From positions 1-64,000 of the forward strand of contig NZ_JANIBJ010000018.1 in the NCBI RefSeq assembly GCF_024505185.1: 64,000 bases of DNA. Direction: 5' to 3'. Shown here piece after piece: positions 19,017-28,353 of the stretch. The notes beneath the pieces were generated by a model. That model was not told the origin of the DNA. It was given only the letters and a program-made list of their open reading frames with translations, and made no database searches. The position numbers were made by a program, and so were the translations under genes. Position 1 is the first letter of the stretch. The number at the start of each line of letters is the position of its first letter. Origin of the DNA: Methylomonas subterranea. Lineage in GTDB: Bacteria; Pseudomonadota; Gammaproteobacteria; Methylococcales; Methylomonadaceae.

Positions 19017-19669
19017 TTGATAAAGCCGCTGTTTTGTAATAAGGCCTCGGTGACGCCGGGTCGGCATTGCGCCGCCGCATCGCCCCGCATCAGGCGCTCC
19101 ATGTAGCGGGCCAACAGATCGACTTCCAGATTCACTTCATGGCCGACTTCGGTACTACCCAGGGTGGTTTCCGCCAAGGTATGCGGCACGATGTTGACCG
19201 AAAAATACGCCCCCTCCACATTATTCACCGTCAAGCTGATGCCGTTGATGCAGATCGAGCCTTTCTCGGCGATATACTTGGCCAGACCGTCCGGCGCCTT
19301 GAATTTGAACCGCATGGAGCGGCCGTCGGCCTGTTTTTCCACCACCTTGCCGATGCCGTCCACATGGCCGCTGACGATGTGGCCGCCCAGCCGGGTGGAC
19401 GGGGTCAAGGCCAGTTCCAGATTCACCGGCGTGCCGGGTTTGGCGGATTGCAGCGTGGTGCGCGACAAGGTTTCGTTGGAAACGTCGGCGGCAAAAAAAT
19501 GCTCGCCGAGTTCCACGGCGGTCAAACAGACGCCGTTTACCGCTATGCTATCGCCCAAATGGCAATCATTCAGATCGAGCTTGCCGGTATCGACCTTCAA
19601 GCGGCAATCGCCGCCCCGCTGACGGACGCTGGCAATATGGCCCATGGCTAAAATAATTCCGGTAAACAT
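19013..19669 (-). CDS. ribE: riboflavin synthase alpha subunit
   Basis: Dismutates two lumazines to riboflavin. It is 218 residues. Seen: the N-terminal MFTGIILAMGHI and two internally similar lumazine-binding barrels (about 1-97 and 98-195), the first with SIAVNGVCLTAV, the second with SICINGISLTVN. The gene starts about 80 bases after the small exported-protein gene; no FMN riboswitch consensus was recognised in that gap or upstream of nrdR. Confidence 0.97.
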   Translation of the reverse strand: MFTGIILAMGHIASVRQRGGDCRLKVDTGKLDLNDCHLGDSIAVNGVCLTAVELGEHFFAADVSNETLSRTTLQSAKPGTPVNLELALTPSTRLGGHIVSGHVDGIGKVVEKQADGRSMRFKFKAPDGLAKYIAEKGSICINGISLTVNNVEGAYFSVNIVPHTLAETTLGSTEVGHEVNLEVDLLARYMERLMRGDAAAQCRPGVTEALLQNSGFIK

Positions 19670-19748
19670 TCATCCTCGTTGGGTTTTGGGTAAAGTATTC
19701 ATGGATTAATCCGCGCGTGGCGTCGGGACCCGCAATTCGAGCACGGAC

Positions 19749-20000
19749 TCAACGCGGCCCGGACTCCGGCGCCGGGGCTTTTTGCGCTTCCTTGGCCTTT
19801 TTTTCCGGCTCGCGGTAAACCTTAAACGTCTGCATGGTTCCGGTATGGTAATCGTAAACTTCGATTTCGTGCTCTTCGAGTATCAGTTTTCCTTCCCTGA
19901 AAATCAGTTTGCGCGAACTTTCGGTTTCAGTGTCGCTGTCATCCCCGAAAGCGGTGCCGAACAACAGCAAACCGCCAACCAAGCAAGCCCAAAGTTTCAT
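19749..20000 (-). CDS. 83-residue exported hypothetical protein inside the riboflavin operon
   Basis: Not recognised as a named family. The ATG at 20000 follows a strong GGGAGGT, and the product begins with a signal peptide (MKLWACLVGGLLLFGTAFG) and then a charged mature region: acidic DDSDTETESS, a short beta-like stretch with HEIEVYDYHTGTMQTFKVY, and a Lys/Ala/Pro tail. The frame stays open upstream into ribD, but that part is a shadow. It lies 16 bases after ribD and before ribE on the same strand, so it is transcribed with riboflavin genes although its export makes a direct role unlikely. Confidence 0.75.
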   Translation of the reverse strand: MKLWACLVGGLLLFGTAFGDDSDTETESSRKLIFREGKLILEEHEIEVYDYHTGTMQTFKVYREPEKKAKEAQKAPAPESGPR

Positions 20001-20016
20001 TCGATACCTCCCAAAA

Positions 20017-21114
20017 TCAAGCGCGCCGCGGCCGATACCGCAAACGCAAATCCGGTCCGATTTGCCGGGAGTCCAGCAGCTCCAGCTTGACTTTATCTTC
20101 CATGCGATGCAATTCGGGAAACCGAAACAGACCGCGGGCGCTGTCGCCCAAAATACAGGGCGCCACATACAACAGCCATTCGTCCACCAGTTCCGTTTGC
20201 AGCAAGGCACCATTCAAGCTTGCGCCGGCTTCCACCCAAACCGTGTTGATTTGCTGCCGCGCCAACAACTTGAATGCCGCGTTCAAATCGACCCGGCCCA
20301 TGCGGCTGTCCACCGTCCAGACCTTGCAACCGGCATCCCGCAGGCGCATCTGTTTGGCATGATCCTCATGACAGGCGATCACCCAGGTTTCGCCGGGCAG
20401 TTGCAGCATCCCGGCATTCAGCGGCATGCGCAAATGCGAATCCAGCACCACCCTGACCGGCTGTTTGACGGCAAAATCCACTCGGGCATTCAGGGACGGG
20501 TCGTCGGCCAACACGGTATCGATTCCGGTAACGATGGCACTGCTTTCGGCCCGGAATTTTTGCACGTCTTGTCTGGCCTGTTCCGAGCTAATCCATTGGC
20601 TTGCGCCGTTGGCCAGCGCGGTGCGGCCGTCCAGACTCATGGCCAGCTTGCTGCGCACGAACGGCAAACCGCTCAGCATGCGTTTGATAAAGCCGCGATT
20701 CAATTGCTCGGCGTCGGCCCGCAACAAACCGCAACTAACCTCGACGCCGGCGTCGCGCATTTTCCGTAGACCGTTTCCCGCCACCAGCGGATTAGGGTCC
20801 TGCATGGCCGCTACCACGCGGCGGATGCCGGCCGCGACCAAGGCTTCGCAACAGGGACCGGTACGGCCGTGATGGCTGCAGGGTTCCAGGCTGACATAAG
20901 CGGTTGCGCCACGAGCCAGGGCCGGGTCGGCCAGTTTGGCCAAGGCATCGACTTCGGCGTGCGCCTGCCCGGCTTGCGCATGCCAGCCCTCGGCCAGAAT
21001 TTGCCCGTCCTTGACCAACACACAACCCACCCGCGGATTGGGATCGGCGGTATAAAACCCATTCCTGGCCAGTTGCAGGGCCCTGGCCATGAAGCCGGCA
21101 TCGGCGGCACTCAT
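20017..21114 (-). CDS. ribD: bifunctional riboflavin deaminase/reductase
   Basis: Second and third steps of riboflavin synthesis after GTP opening. It is 365 residues. Seen: an N-terminal deaminase domain (about 1-145) with zinc motifs HAEVDAL and [11 protein letters not shown], then the reductase domain (about 147-360) starting [16 protein letters not shown]. The start ATG overlaps the nrdR stop by four bases, so the two are translationally coupled, as in many gammaproteobacteria. Confidence 0.97.
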   Translation of the reverse strand: MSAADAGFMARALQLARNGFYTADPNPRVGCVLVKDGQILAEGWHAQAGQAHAEVDALAKLADPALARGATAYVSLEPCSHHGRTGPCCEALVAAGIRRVVAAMQDPNPLVAGNGLRKMRDAGVEVSCGLLRADAEQLNRGFIKRMLSGLPFVRSKLAMSLDGRTALANGASQWISSEQARQDVQKFRAESSAIVTGIDTVLADDPSLNARVDFAVKQPVRVVLDSHLRMPLNAGMLQLPGETWVIACHEDHAKQMRLRDAGCKVWTVDSRMGRVDLNAAFKLLARQQINTVWVEAGASLNGALLQTELVDEWLLYVAPCILGDSARGLFRFPELHRMEDKVKLELLDSRQIGPDLRLRYRPRRA

Positions 21115-21563
21115 CTCTGCTTAAGCTGCTCTATCATGTCGGTGAATTCGCTGACATCCTGAAAGCTGCGGTACACCGAGGCAAAGCGCACGAAGGCCAC
21201 ATGATCCAACGCGCTCAACTCCTTCATGACCAGTTCGCCCAATTCATCGGCATGAATTTCGCGCTCGCCCTTACCCACCAAAATTTTCTTGATCCGGTTG
21301 ATGGCCGCTTCGACCGCATCGACATTCACCGGACGCTTTTCCAGCGCCCGCTGCATGCCGGCGCGTAATTTGGCTTCGCTAAAAGCTTCCCGGGCTCCGT
21401 TGCGCTTGATAATCGGCGGCAACGTCAACTCCACCACTTCAAACGTGGTAAAGCGCTCCTTGCAAACCGCGCACTCGCGCCGGCGCTTGACCTGGTCGCC
21501 CTCATCGGCCAAACGGGTGTCGATGACCCGGGTATCTTGTGCTGAGCAAAACGGACAACGCAT
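21111..21563 (-). CDS. nrdR: transcriptional repressor of ribonucleotide reductase
   Basis: A zinc-finger/ATP-cone repressor of nrd genes. It is 150 residues. Seen: the zinc ribbon MRCPFC with [12 protein letters not shown] (two CxxC pairs), and the ATP-cone (about 49-139) starting [19 protein letters not shown]. First gene of the riboflavin operon; its own promoter probably lies in the 76 bases between 21564 and 21639. Confidence 0.97.
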   Translation of the reverse strand: MRCPFCSAQDTRVIDTRLADEGDQVKRRRECAVCKERFTTFEVVELTLPPIIKRNGAREAFSEAKLRAGMQRALEKRPVNVDAVEAAINRIKKILVGKGEREIHADELGELVMKELSALDHVAFVRFASVYRSFQDVSEFTDMIEQLKQR

Positions 21564-21639
21564 TCGATTAGGCTAAAAACCAAACTGTTACAAAGCCGGA
21601 CATTTTATTACAGAATGGTTTTTTAATGAAATCGCCGAC

Positions 21640-24600
21640 TTAGCCACTGACCCGAACCGCCTGGATACCGTCCGCCACCGAACGGATGTGTACATCTCGC
21701 TGCGGAAACGGAATCTCGATCCCATGGCTCTGCAAGGCGGCGTAAAACTTTTTATGCAACTCATGAGTCACCGCTATCCGGTCGCCCAACTCCCGCACGA
21801 ATACGCACACTCGAAAATCCAGCGAGCTTTCGCCGAAAGCCATGAAACTGACGGAAGCCTCCGGTTCCGGCAACACCAGTTCCACCGAGGCTATGGTTTC
21901 TTTCAATACCCTTTCCACCAGTTCGACATTGCTGCCGTAGCCCACCCCTATCATCAACACCACCCGGGTAACCGTATCGGTCAGGGTCCAATTGACCAAG
22001 CGCTCGGTAATGATGTTCTTATTCGGCACCACCAGCTCTTTCATATCCCAATCTATGATATGGGTGGCGCGCATCTGAATTCTGCAGACCCGGCCGGTGA
22101 CATCGCCCACCGTAACGGTATCGCCCACCCGAATAGGCCGCTCGAACAGCAAAATGATCCCGGACACCATGTTGGCGAAAATTTCCTGCAAACCGAAACC
22201 CAAACCCACGCTGAGCGCCGCCACCAACCACTGTACTTGCGCCCATCTGCCGCCCAATTCGTTGGCGACGTATAAAAAACCCACGCTGACCAATAAATAG
22301 CGCACCAGTTGAATCAAGGCATAGCGACTGCCGGCCGTCATGGCGAATTTACCGGCGGACAGCAAATCGACCAAGCCGGGAAAGTTGCTGACGAATACGG
22401 CTGTCAAACCGACATAGAAAAAACTGATCAGCAGATTGGTCATCGTGATACGGATTACCGCTTCCTTGCCATCGACGAGGTCGTTATATTGCCAAAGCTC
22501 GACGCGATCGAAAATGGAAAACGCCGGCAAAATGTCTTTCCAGTTCATCCAGACGCCCACCACCAGAATTACCGCGATCATGGTCGTCAGCAATTTGTTG
22601 CTTTGTTGATTGATTTTGGACAGATCCAGCAAGTTTTCTTCCGGCGCGTAAGCTCCCTCGACACCGGAAACAGCGGCGGCCTGATCGGCCTGCTTACGTT
22701 TTTGCCGGGCATTTTGCAAGGCCAGCTGTCGCTTGGTCACCGTCAACCAGCGCAACACCAGGGCATGGAATAGGGCCGTGGCAAATACCAACCGCAACGT
22801 AATGATCAGCTTGCTCTGCAGCTCCAGCGCGCTCTGATAGTAGCCCATAACCGCAAAGCCAATTACCGCCAGCGGCGCCGCGACGGCGGAAAAGTACCAC
22901 AGGTAGCGGAAACGGCTGACCCAGCCGTCCGAGTTGGCGAAATAGGTGTTGCCCAGGCCGCTCCGCGGATGCGTCAAACGATGCATCACATAGGACATGG
23001 TCAGCATCAGGATGATCAAAACGGATCTGCCCAGCGCATTGCTGTAGCCGGAAAACAGATTGGTATTCGCCATTCCCAGCAGGAATATGCAAGGGATGAT
23101 GACGAAGCGCGCCCACTTGAGTTGACTGAAAAGCAGCCTCACCGTCCGCCGGTTCCAATGAAACAAAACGTCAGCCACGCCTTCCGGTTTGCTCATGCGA
23201 TAAAAAAATTGCAATACCGCCAATGAAACGGCGGCGGCTGTCAAGCCGCCGGCCACCGCCCGGCTGAAATTATCCGCCCCCGGACTCAGGGTCATGACCC
23301 ATGCCATCCAGACCATGACCAGCGAAGCAGGCAAGGAAAGCAGCAACAAATAGCCCAGGCAACTCAAATTTTGATTGAAACTGAGCAAGTATTGATTGCC
23401 ACTGCTTTTGGTCAGCAGCGCGGCCAAATTCGACTTCAAATCGGTACGCTTGCGCCAATATAAAAACACCAAGGCCACCACCATCGCCGGCAAGAAAAAC
23501 GGATAAGCCTCCAGGCCCTTGCCGACATCGCTCACGGCCCGCAACCAATTGGCCGGCGACACGATCCATAGCAACGATTGCGACATATTGCCCAGGTAAT
23601 CTTCGGTAATCACCGGGGCGCTGGGCACCCACAACAGGCGTTGATCCAGATAGGCGCCAAACCGGTCGGCCCCGTTCAACATCTGCTGCAGGACAAAGTC
23701 GACATCGCCCAGTACCCGCGCATAGTCGCTATAAGCCGCGCTTAAGCGCCCCGCCAGTTCCTTTTGATCATTCAACAGCATGCGTAATTCGGTTCGGATG
23801 GGCAGCGATTCCGCCGCATCCACATCGGCCGGCAATTCCTGCTCCAGCCGGCTGAGCAGGACCTGGTTTACATCCGACAGCTGCTTTTTGGTTTCATCCA
23901 GCTTGAACATTTCCAGGCTGGCCGCGGCGATTTCGCTTTGAATGCCGTCGTTCAGGCTGTTGAATTGTTTGCGCTGCGGCAAATTGCGCCGCTGCTCCCG
24001 CAATAAATTCCCCAGGGCGGGGCTCAAGCCGGCCAGACTGATTTTTTGTTCCGCGCTTTGAAAGTCCTTCTCGATTTGTTGCGAACGCGCATCCAGTTCG
24101 GCTTTCTGGCTTTGATAGAACTCGATGTTCTTGTTGATTTTTTGCAGCTGCCGGTTGAAGCGCATATTTTCCCGGGTCGCATCCCTGATCAAGGGATGCT
24201 TGCCCTCCGCCGCCTTCTCCGCCTGTATCAATGCGGCCTGCTCCTTGTCTATCTCCTGCTGCCGTCTTTCCAATAATGCGGTCTCCAACTCGCTGATCAG
24301 CAGCATCTGCCGTTCGCGCTGCAGGTTCAACAGACTCATGCGATCCTTCTGATACTGCAATTGCACTGGATTGCTGATGTTTTCCAGGCCCAAGGTTATC
24401 AAACTGCTGTTTAACAGTCTGGAGCGGATCTCCAGTTGAATTTGCTTGGCTTCCTTTTCATATTCATTGGCGCCGCTTCTGCCGGCCAATTGCTGCTGTT
24501 CCTGTTGGGTGGCCGCCTGCTTGTTTTTTATCTCGGAAATTTTTTCCCGGATTAGTTGCGGACCGTTAGTCAATTCGTTGATCTGCGCTTCATTTTTGGC

Positions 24601-25035
24601 AATTTCCGCATCCAGGTCGCTGAGGCGGGTTTTTTCCATCACCAGACGCTGTTCAAGTTCGTCCATCGGCACAAAACCCGGCTTTTCAGGCTTGCGCTGG
24701 TTTAACGCCGCCTCCATTTCCCTGATCTGCGCCTGCAATTGTTTGGAATCGAAGGGCAAGTTTCTTGACGCGCGCTTGAAGGCTTCGGCCTGATTTTCCT
24801 GGGCCTGCAATTGCCTCAGGTTGACTTCGCTTTCCTGGTAAGCAGCTAAAATGCGGTTTTTCAGCTCGTCGGACACGTTTTGCCTTTCCTTGACCGACTG
24901 TATTCGCAGCTGAATTTCTTCGATTGTGATACTTTTTGTACTTTGTTTTTGATTCTGGGCCAGTGCCGGGCTTGCGCTGACCAGCAGCAACAGTAATCCG
25001 AACCCAAAACGGCATATGCAGCTAATAAAACTCAT
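21640..25035 (-). CDS. large MscK/KefA-like mechanosensitive channel
   Basis: A 1131-residue channel of the MscS superfamily, comparable in size to E. coli MscK. Seen: a signal peptide ending ASPALA, a periplasmic coiled-coil-rich region of about 480 residues (Glu/Gln/Lys-heavy), about eight membrane helices between residues 500 and 840, then the three-helix MscS core (about 860-950) with GLGFGLQEIFANMVSGIILL and the cytoplasmic MscS barrel with FERPIRVGDTVTVGDVTG. The ATG at 25035 gives a clean signal peptide; a TTG ten codons upstream is less likely. It protects against osmotic downshock by inference. It is divergent from the class II aldolase gene, with only 44 bases between starts. Confidence 0.93.
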   Translation of the reverse strand: MSFISCICRFGFGLLLLLVSASPALAQNQKQSTKSITIEEIQLRIQSVKERQNVSDELKNRILAAYQESEVNLRQLQAQENQAEAFKRASRNLPFDSKQLQAQIREMEAALNQRKPEKPGFVPMDELEQRLVMEKTRLSDLDAEIAKNEAQINELTNGPQLIREKISEIKNKQAATQQEQQQLAGRSGANEYEKEAKQIQLEIRSRLLNSSLITLGLENISNPVQLQYQKDRMSLLNLQRERQMLLISELETALLERRQQEIDKEQAALIQAEKAAEGKHPLIRDATRENMRFNRQLQKINKNIEFYQSQKAELDARSQQIEKDFQSAEQKISLAGLSPALGNLLREQRRNLPQRKQFNSLNDGIQSEIAAASLEMFKLDETKKQLSDVNQVLLSRLEQELPADVDAAESLPIRTELRMLLNDQKELAGRLSAAYSDYARVLGDVDFVLQQMLNGADRFGAYLDQRLLWVPSAPVITEDYLGNMSQSLLWIVSPANWLRAVSDVGKGLEAYPFFLPAMVVALVFLYWRKRTDLKSNLAALLTKSSGNQYLLSFNQNLSCLGYLLLLSLPASLVMVWMAWVMTLSPGADNFSRAVAGGLTAAAVSLAVLQFFYRMSKPEGVADVLFHWNRRTVRLLFSQLKWARFVIIPCIFLLGMANTNLFSGYSNALGRSVLIILMLTMSYVMHRLTHPRSGLGNTYFANSDGWVSRFRYLWYFSAVAAPLAVIGFAVMGYYQSALELQSKLIITLRLVFATALFHALVLRWLTVTKRQLALQNARQKRKQADQAAAVSGVEGAYAPEENLLDLSKINQQSNKLLTTMIAVILVVGVWMNWKDILPAFSIFDRVELWQYNDLVDGKEAVIRITMTNLLISFFYVGLTAVFVSNFPGLVDLLSAGKFAMTAGSRYALIQLVRYLLVSVGFLYVANELGGRWAQVQWLVAALSVGLGFGLQEIFANMVSGIILLFERPIRVGDTVTVGDVTGRVCRIQMRATHIIDWDMKELVVPNKNIITERLVNWTLTDTVTRVVLMIGVGYGSNVELVERVLKETIASVELVLPEPEASVSFMAFGESSLDFRVCVFVRELGDRIAVTHELHKKFYAALQSHGIEIPFPQRDVHIRSVADGIQAVRVSG

Positions 25036-25079
25036 GTATATGAAACTAAAAGAAAAAATAAACAAGGGAACAACATAAC

Positions 25080-25730
25080 ATGTCTGAATCGGAAGGTGTC
25101 ATCAAATATCGGCTGGAGCACCGGCAAAGCCCGCTACCCGACGCCATCGATACCGGCCCTATCAACGGCTGGCGCTGCCTGCTGTTCCGCCTGGGCCTGA
25201 TCGGGCAAAAGCCGGAAAGATACGAAGGACTGGGTTACGGCAATATCAGCCAACGACTGGCGCCGGACGGAAACGGATTTTTGATATCCGGCACTCAAAC
25301 CGGCCAGCTTGCTTATCTTGCGCCCAAGGATTTTGCCGTTGTGACAGGCGCTTCGGCAACACTCAACAGCATACAGTCCCTGGGCCCCAGCATGCCGTCC
25401 TCGGAAGCCTTGACCCATGCCGCCATTTACGCGCTGACCCCATCCGCCCAGGCGGTAATCCACGTGCATTGCCCGGAAATTTGGCGACAAACCCGCTGTT
25501 TGGGCTTGCCGTTTACCGCCGTTGAAATTGCCTACGGCAGCGTGGAAATGAACCTGGCCGTCGAAGGGCTTTTTGCCTCCGGACAGCTGCATCATTTGCC
25601 CTTGTTCAGCATGCTCGGCCACCAAGACGGCATCGTCGCCTTCGGCGACTCGTTGACGTCCGCCGCGCAAACCCTGTTAAGCCAGCTGGCCCGAGCATTG
25701 GCTATTGAGCAAAACCGCGCTGCTGGTTAG
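25080..25730 (+). CDS. class II aldolase/adducin-family protein
   Basis: A 216-residue zinc-type aldolase or dehydratase fold, related to fuculose-phosphate aldolase and MtnB. Seen: GLGYGNISQRL near residue 56 (substrate phosphate loop), SMPSSEALTHAAIY with the catalytic Glu, the metal HxH pair in VIHVHCPEIW, and a third His in MLGHQDGIVAFG. No other methionine-salvage gene is present, so MtnB identity is not claimed. The next gene, grxC, follows 35 bases later. Confidence 0.88.
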   Translation: MSESEGVIKYRLEHRQSPLPDAIDTGPINGWRCLLFRLGLIGQKPERYEGLGYGNISQRLAPDGNGFLISGTQTGQLAYLAPKDFAVVTGASATLNSIQSLGPSMPSSEALTHAAIYALTPSAQAVIHVHCPEIWRQTRCLGLPFTAVEIAYGSVEMNLAVEGLFASGQLHHLPLFSMLGHQDGIVAFGDSLTSAAQTLLSQLARALAIEQNRAAG

Positions 25731-25765
25731 AATGACCCGTTTATAAGCATTTATTAATTTTAATC

Positions 25766-26014
25766 ATGTCCGAAATCGTAATCTATACCGGCCGGTTTTG
25801 TCCCTATTGCACCATGGCCAAGAAATTATTCCAGCGCAAGGGCGCAAGCTATACGGAAATCGATGTCGATGCAAAGCCCGGCTTGCGTGAGGAACTGATG
25901 GAAAAAACCAAACGCCGAACGGTTCCGCAGATATTTATCGGTGAACGCCATATTGGCGGTTTTGACGATTTACATGCACTCGATATGCAGGGACAGTTGG
26001 ATCCCTTGCTATAG
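25766..26014 (+). CDS. grxC: glutaredoxin 3
   Basis: An 82-residue thiol oxidoreductase that uses glutathione. Seen: the dithiol active site CPYC in GRFCPYCTMAKKLF, the cis-Pro RRTVPQIFI, and the GGFDDLHAL glutathione-binding end. Length and motif match GrxC. It is convergent with the PilZ gene, 14 bases between stops. Confidence 0.96.
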   Translation: MSEIVIYTGRFCPYCTMAKKLFQRKGASYTEIDVDAKPGLREELMEKTKRRTVPQIFIGERHIGGFDDLHALDMQGQLDPLL

Positions 26015-26028
26015 AACTGAAGGTCCAC

Positions 26029-26607
26029 TCATCCTATCGAGATGATCTGCAAGCCAACCAGGACGGCACCGGTCTTTTCCTTGACCCAGACCACCTTGCC
26101 CAGGGCCACTAAGCCGAACTCCCTGATTTGCAACTTGACCGGCGCATTGACTTTGACGGCGGGGTGCGGAGCCGGCATTCTCACGCACAGGCCCTTGGTG
26201 GAACGGTTGATACCTTCCACATGCAAACGCTCTTTATCGACAAACAACTCGGCTGTAAAGGGTTCGGTTTTACGATAACCGCGCCGCTTCAGCCATAACT
26301 TGTCGGCGTCATGCACCACGGTTTCGAATTCCAGCCCGGTCAGGATCCGGCCGCGCTCTTCCCGCACCCAGACGATGTTGACTTCGCCGGCCAGCATTAG
26401 CTCTTCGATGAACACTTCGGCGCGCCTGTCCTCGACAAGCAGCTTTTCAAAATCGTCCACCGTCGCCAGCAGTTGTCCCGGCAGCAGTTCGACCATGGCA
26501 CCCTTGACGGAGACGTCGTAACAATTGAACTGCAAGGTTTCACCTCCCACATTCAACTGACCGACGGCGTTGAATTTTTTTCTGTATTCTTTTCGTTCTT
26601 GAAACAT
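26029..26607 (-). CDS. tandem PilZ-domain c-di-GMP receptor
   Basis: A 192-residue cytoplasmic protein made of two PilZ-like domains. Seen: the first with the N-terminal RKEYRKKF arginine motif and DVSVKGAMVEL (D/NxSxxG); the second from about residue 108 with RRGYRK and NRSTKGLCVRM. Both c-di-GMP half-motifs are thus present twice. It is 90 bases downstream of the EAL gene on the same strand, suggesting that the two share a transcript and a local c-di-GMP circuit. The output partner is unknown. Confidence 0.85.
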   Translation of the reverse strand: MFQERKEYRKKFNAVGQLNVGGETLQFNCYDVSVKGAMVELLPGQLLATVDDFEKLLVEDRRAEVFIEELMLAGEVNIVWVREERGRILTGLEFETVVHDADKLWLKRRGYRKTEPFTAELFVDKERLHVEGINRSTKGLCVRMPAPHPAVKVNAPVKLQIREFGLVALGKVVWVKEKTGAVLVGLQIISIG

Positions 26608-26697
26608 GGCGAAACTCTCGTGTATATCGATGGGTGCATCAAAGATAGCTTATTTTTGCATTCCGCGCTTGACCCGGCCGGCGCGCCGGCTCCCGCG

Positions 26698-28344
26698 TCA
26701 GCTTGCTTGCGGATTAATAAATTTTGCCGCTTCCAGACGCATCCATTGGTTGAAATCTTCCAACCCAATCGGTTTACTCAAATAATAGCCCTGGGCCAGA
26801 TCGCAGGCATAGTCATCCAGCATATCCAGGATTTGTTGGTTTTCCACCCCTTCCGCGGTGACTTGCAGCCCCAGGTTGTGGGCAAGGTTGATGGTCGCCT
26901 TGACGATCACTGCGTCGTTGTCGCTTTTTAGCACGTCGCCGACAAAGGACTTATCGATTTTCAACTCGGTCAGCGGCATTTTTTTCAAATAAGCCAGGGA
27001 GGAATAACCGGTACCGAAATCGTCGATCGACAGCTTATAACCCATGTCGTGCAAGCGCTGGATGATGTCCAGACTTCTTTCCGGGTCGGTCATGATGGAG
27101 CTTTCGGTGATTTCCAGCATCATCCAGGAGGGTTGCACTCTGGACGCCGCCGCTACCCCGGCAATGATGTCCGGCAACTCGGGATCGTGCAGGTCCCGCG
27201 CGGACAAATTGACCGAAACGATCAAATCCAGACCTTGCCGATGCCATTCCGCACACTGCCTGAAGGTCTGTTTCAACGCCCACAAGGTCAAATGCTTGAT
27301 CATGCGGGTTCTTTCCGCCATCGGAATGAATTCATCGGGCGGGACAAAACCGTGCTTGGGGTGGTTCCAGCGCACCAGGGCCTCGGCGCCGTATAAACGG
27401 CCGCTTCCGACCGCGACCTTGGGCTGGTAATAAATCTGCAACTCGTCTCTTTCCAGGGCTTGACGCAACTCGCTCATCAGGGTCAAGCGCCGGGGACTGT
27501 GATCGTCAAAGGCCGAGGTATACACCGCGTAACCTTCATGCGACCTGCCCGCCATAAACAGCGCCACGCCGGCTTTTTGCACCAGCGTGTCGACATCGCC
27601 GCCGTGTTCCGGAAAGTTTACGATACCGATGTTGACATGTATGGACAGGTTCAGCCTCTCGGCCTTGAAGGGCGATTCCAAGGCGGCCTGCACGTTTTTG
27701 GCCAACATCACGCCGGCATTTTCGTCATCGGTGGCCGGCACCAATAAACTGAAAATATTGCCGTCGATGCGGGCGACGCTGTCGTTACCCAGCACCACGC
27801 TTTGCAGGCGAGTGGCGATTTGCTTCAAAACCAGATCGCTGCTGTTGCGGCCCAGGGTGTCGTAAACCTCCTTGAAATTGGCGAACTCCACCAATAAAAC
27901 CGACAACAGTTTGTTTTGCTGGTTGGCCGAGCGTATGGCTTGCTCGACCCGGTCGTAAAACAACACCCGATTCGGCAAATCGGTGGCAATATCGTGGGTT
28001 GCGGAGTAATTGGCCTGCTTTTCCATGGACTCGGCCCGGCTGCGCAGTTCCTGGGTTTGATCGAAAATCATCGCGCCGGCCTGATAGGCGATGATGGCGC
28101 TGGAATACTGGCCCCAAAAGCCGAACACAAACGGTATGCTGTCCAACACCCAAAGCCCGTAATTCTCGGACTGGGCCTTGACAATGGCTTCCAGCGTGAT
28201 GGCGCCGGTTTGGTAATAAGCCACGCAAAGCGTGGCGATGATGATGGCGGAAATTGCTATGGCCACGCCCTGATAAGCGGTTTTGGAAACCTGGCTTTTC
28301 AGAATCCGGACATTATCCGAAAGCACGTTCTTGGCAAATTCCAT
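26698..28344 (-). CDS. EAL phosphodiesterase with degenerate GGDEF domain
   Basis: A 548-residue inner-membrane c-di-GMP enzyme. Seen: two hydrophobic segments (about residues 26-48 and 66-95), a coiled linker, a GGDEF-like domain (about 120-275) in which the signature is lost (RIDGNIFSL instead of RxGGDEF), and an EAL domain (about 290-540) with intact YGAEALVRWNHP, DDFGTGYSSLAYL and KIDKSF motifs. It therefore looks like an active phosphodiesterase with a regulatory, non-cyclase GGDEF. The ATG follows GGGGAA and lies nine bases after metZ, so it is the tail of the long trp-acc-pur-met operon. Confidence 0.93.
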   Translation of the reverse strand: MEFAKNVLSDNVRILKSQVSKTAYQGVAIAISAIIIATLCVAYYQTGAITLEAIVKAQSENYGLWVLDSIPFVFGFWGQYSSAIIAYQAGAMIFDQTQELRSRAESMEKQANYSATHDIATDLPNRVLFYDRVEQAIRSANQQNKLLSVLLVEFANFKEVYDTLGRNSSDLVLKQIATRLQSVVLGNDSVARIDGNIFSLLVPATDDENAGVMLAKNVQAALESPFKAERLNLSIHVNIGIVNFPEHGGDVDTLVQKAGVALFMAGRSHEGYAVYTSAFDDHSPRRLTLMSELRQALERDELQIYYQPKVAVGSGRLYGAEALVRWNHPKHGFVPPDEFIPMAERTRMIKHLTLWALKQTFRQCAEWHRQGLDLIVSVNLSARDLHDPELPDIIAGVAAASRVQPSWMMLEITESSIMTDPERSLDIIQRLHDMGYKLSIDDFGTGYSSLAYLKKMPLTELKIDKSFVGDVLKSDNDAVIVKATINLAHNLGLQVTAEGVENQQILDMLDDYACDLAQGYYLSKPIGLEDFNQWMRLEAAKFINPQAS

Positions 28345-28353
28345 GCAATTCCC

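Noticed and set aside
18261-19106. A long frame antisense to the ribB fusion
   Set aside because: It is the complement of the real gene in a GC-rich genome.
21564-21639. FMN riboswitch upstream of the riboflavin operon
   Set aside because: No RFN consensus was seen in this gap, nor between 19670 and 19748.
25080-25730. Naming the class II aldolase as mtnB
   Set aside because: Motifs fit the superfamily, but no other methionine-salvage gene is near, so the specific name is unsupported.
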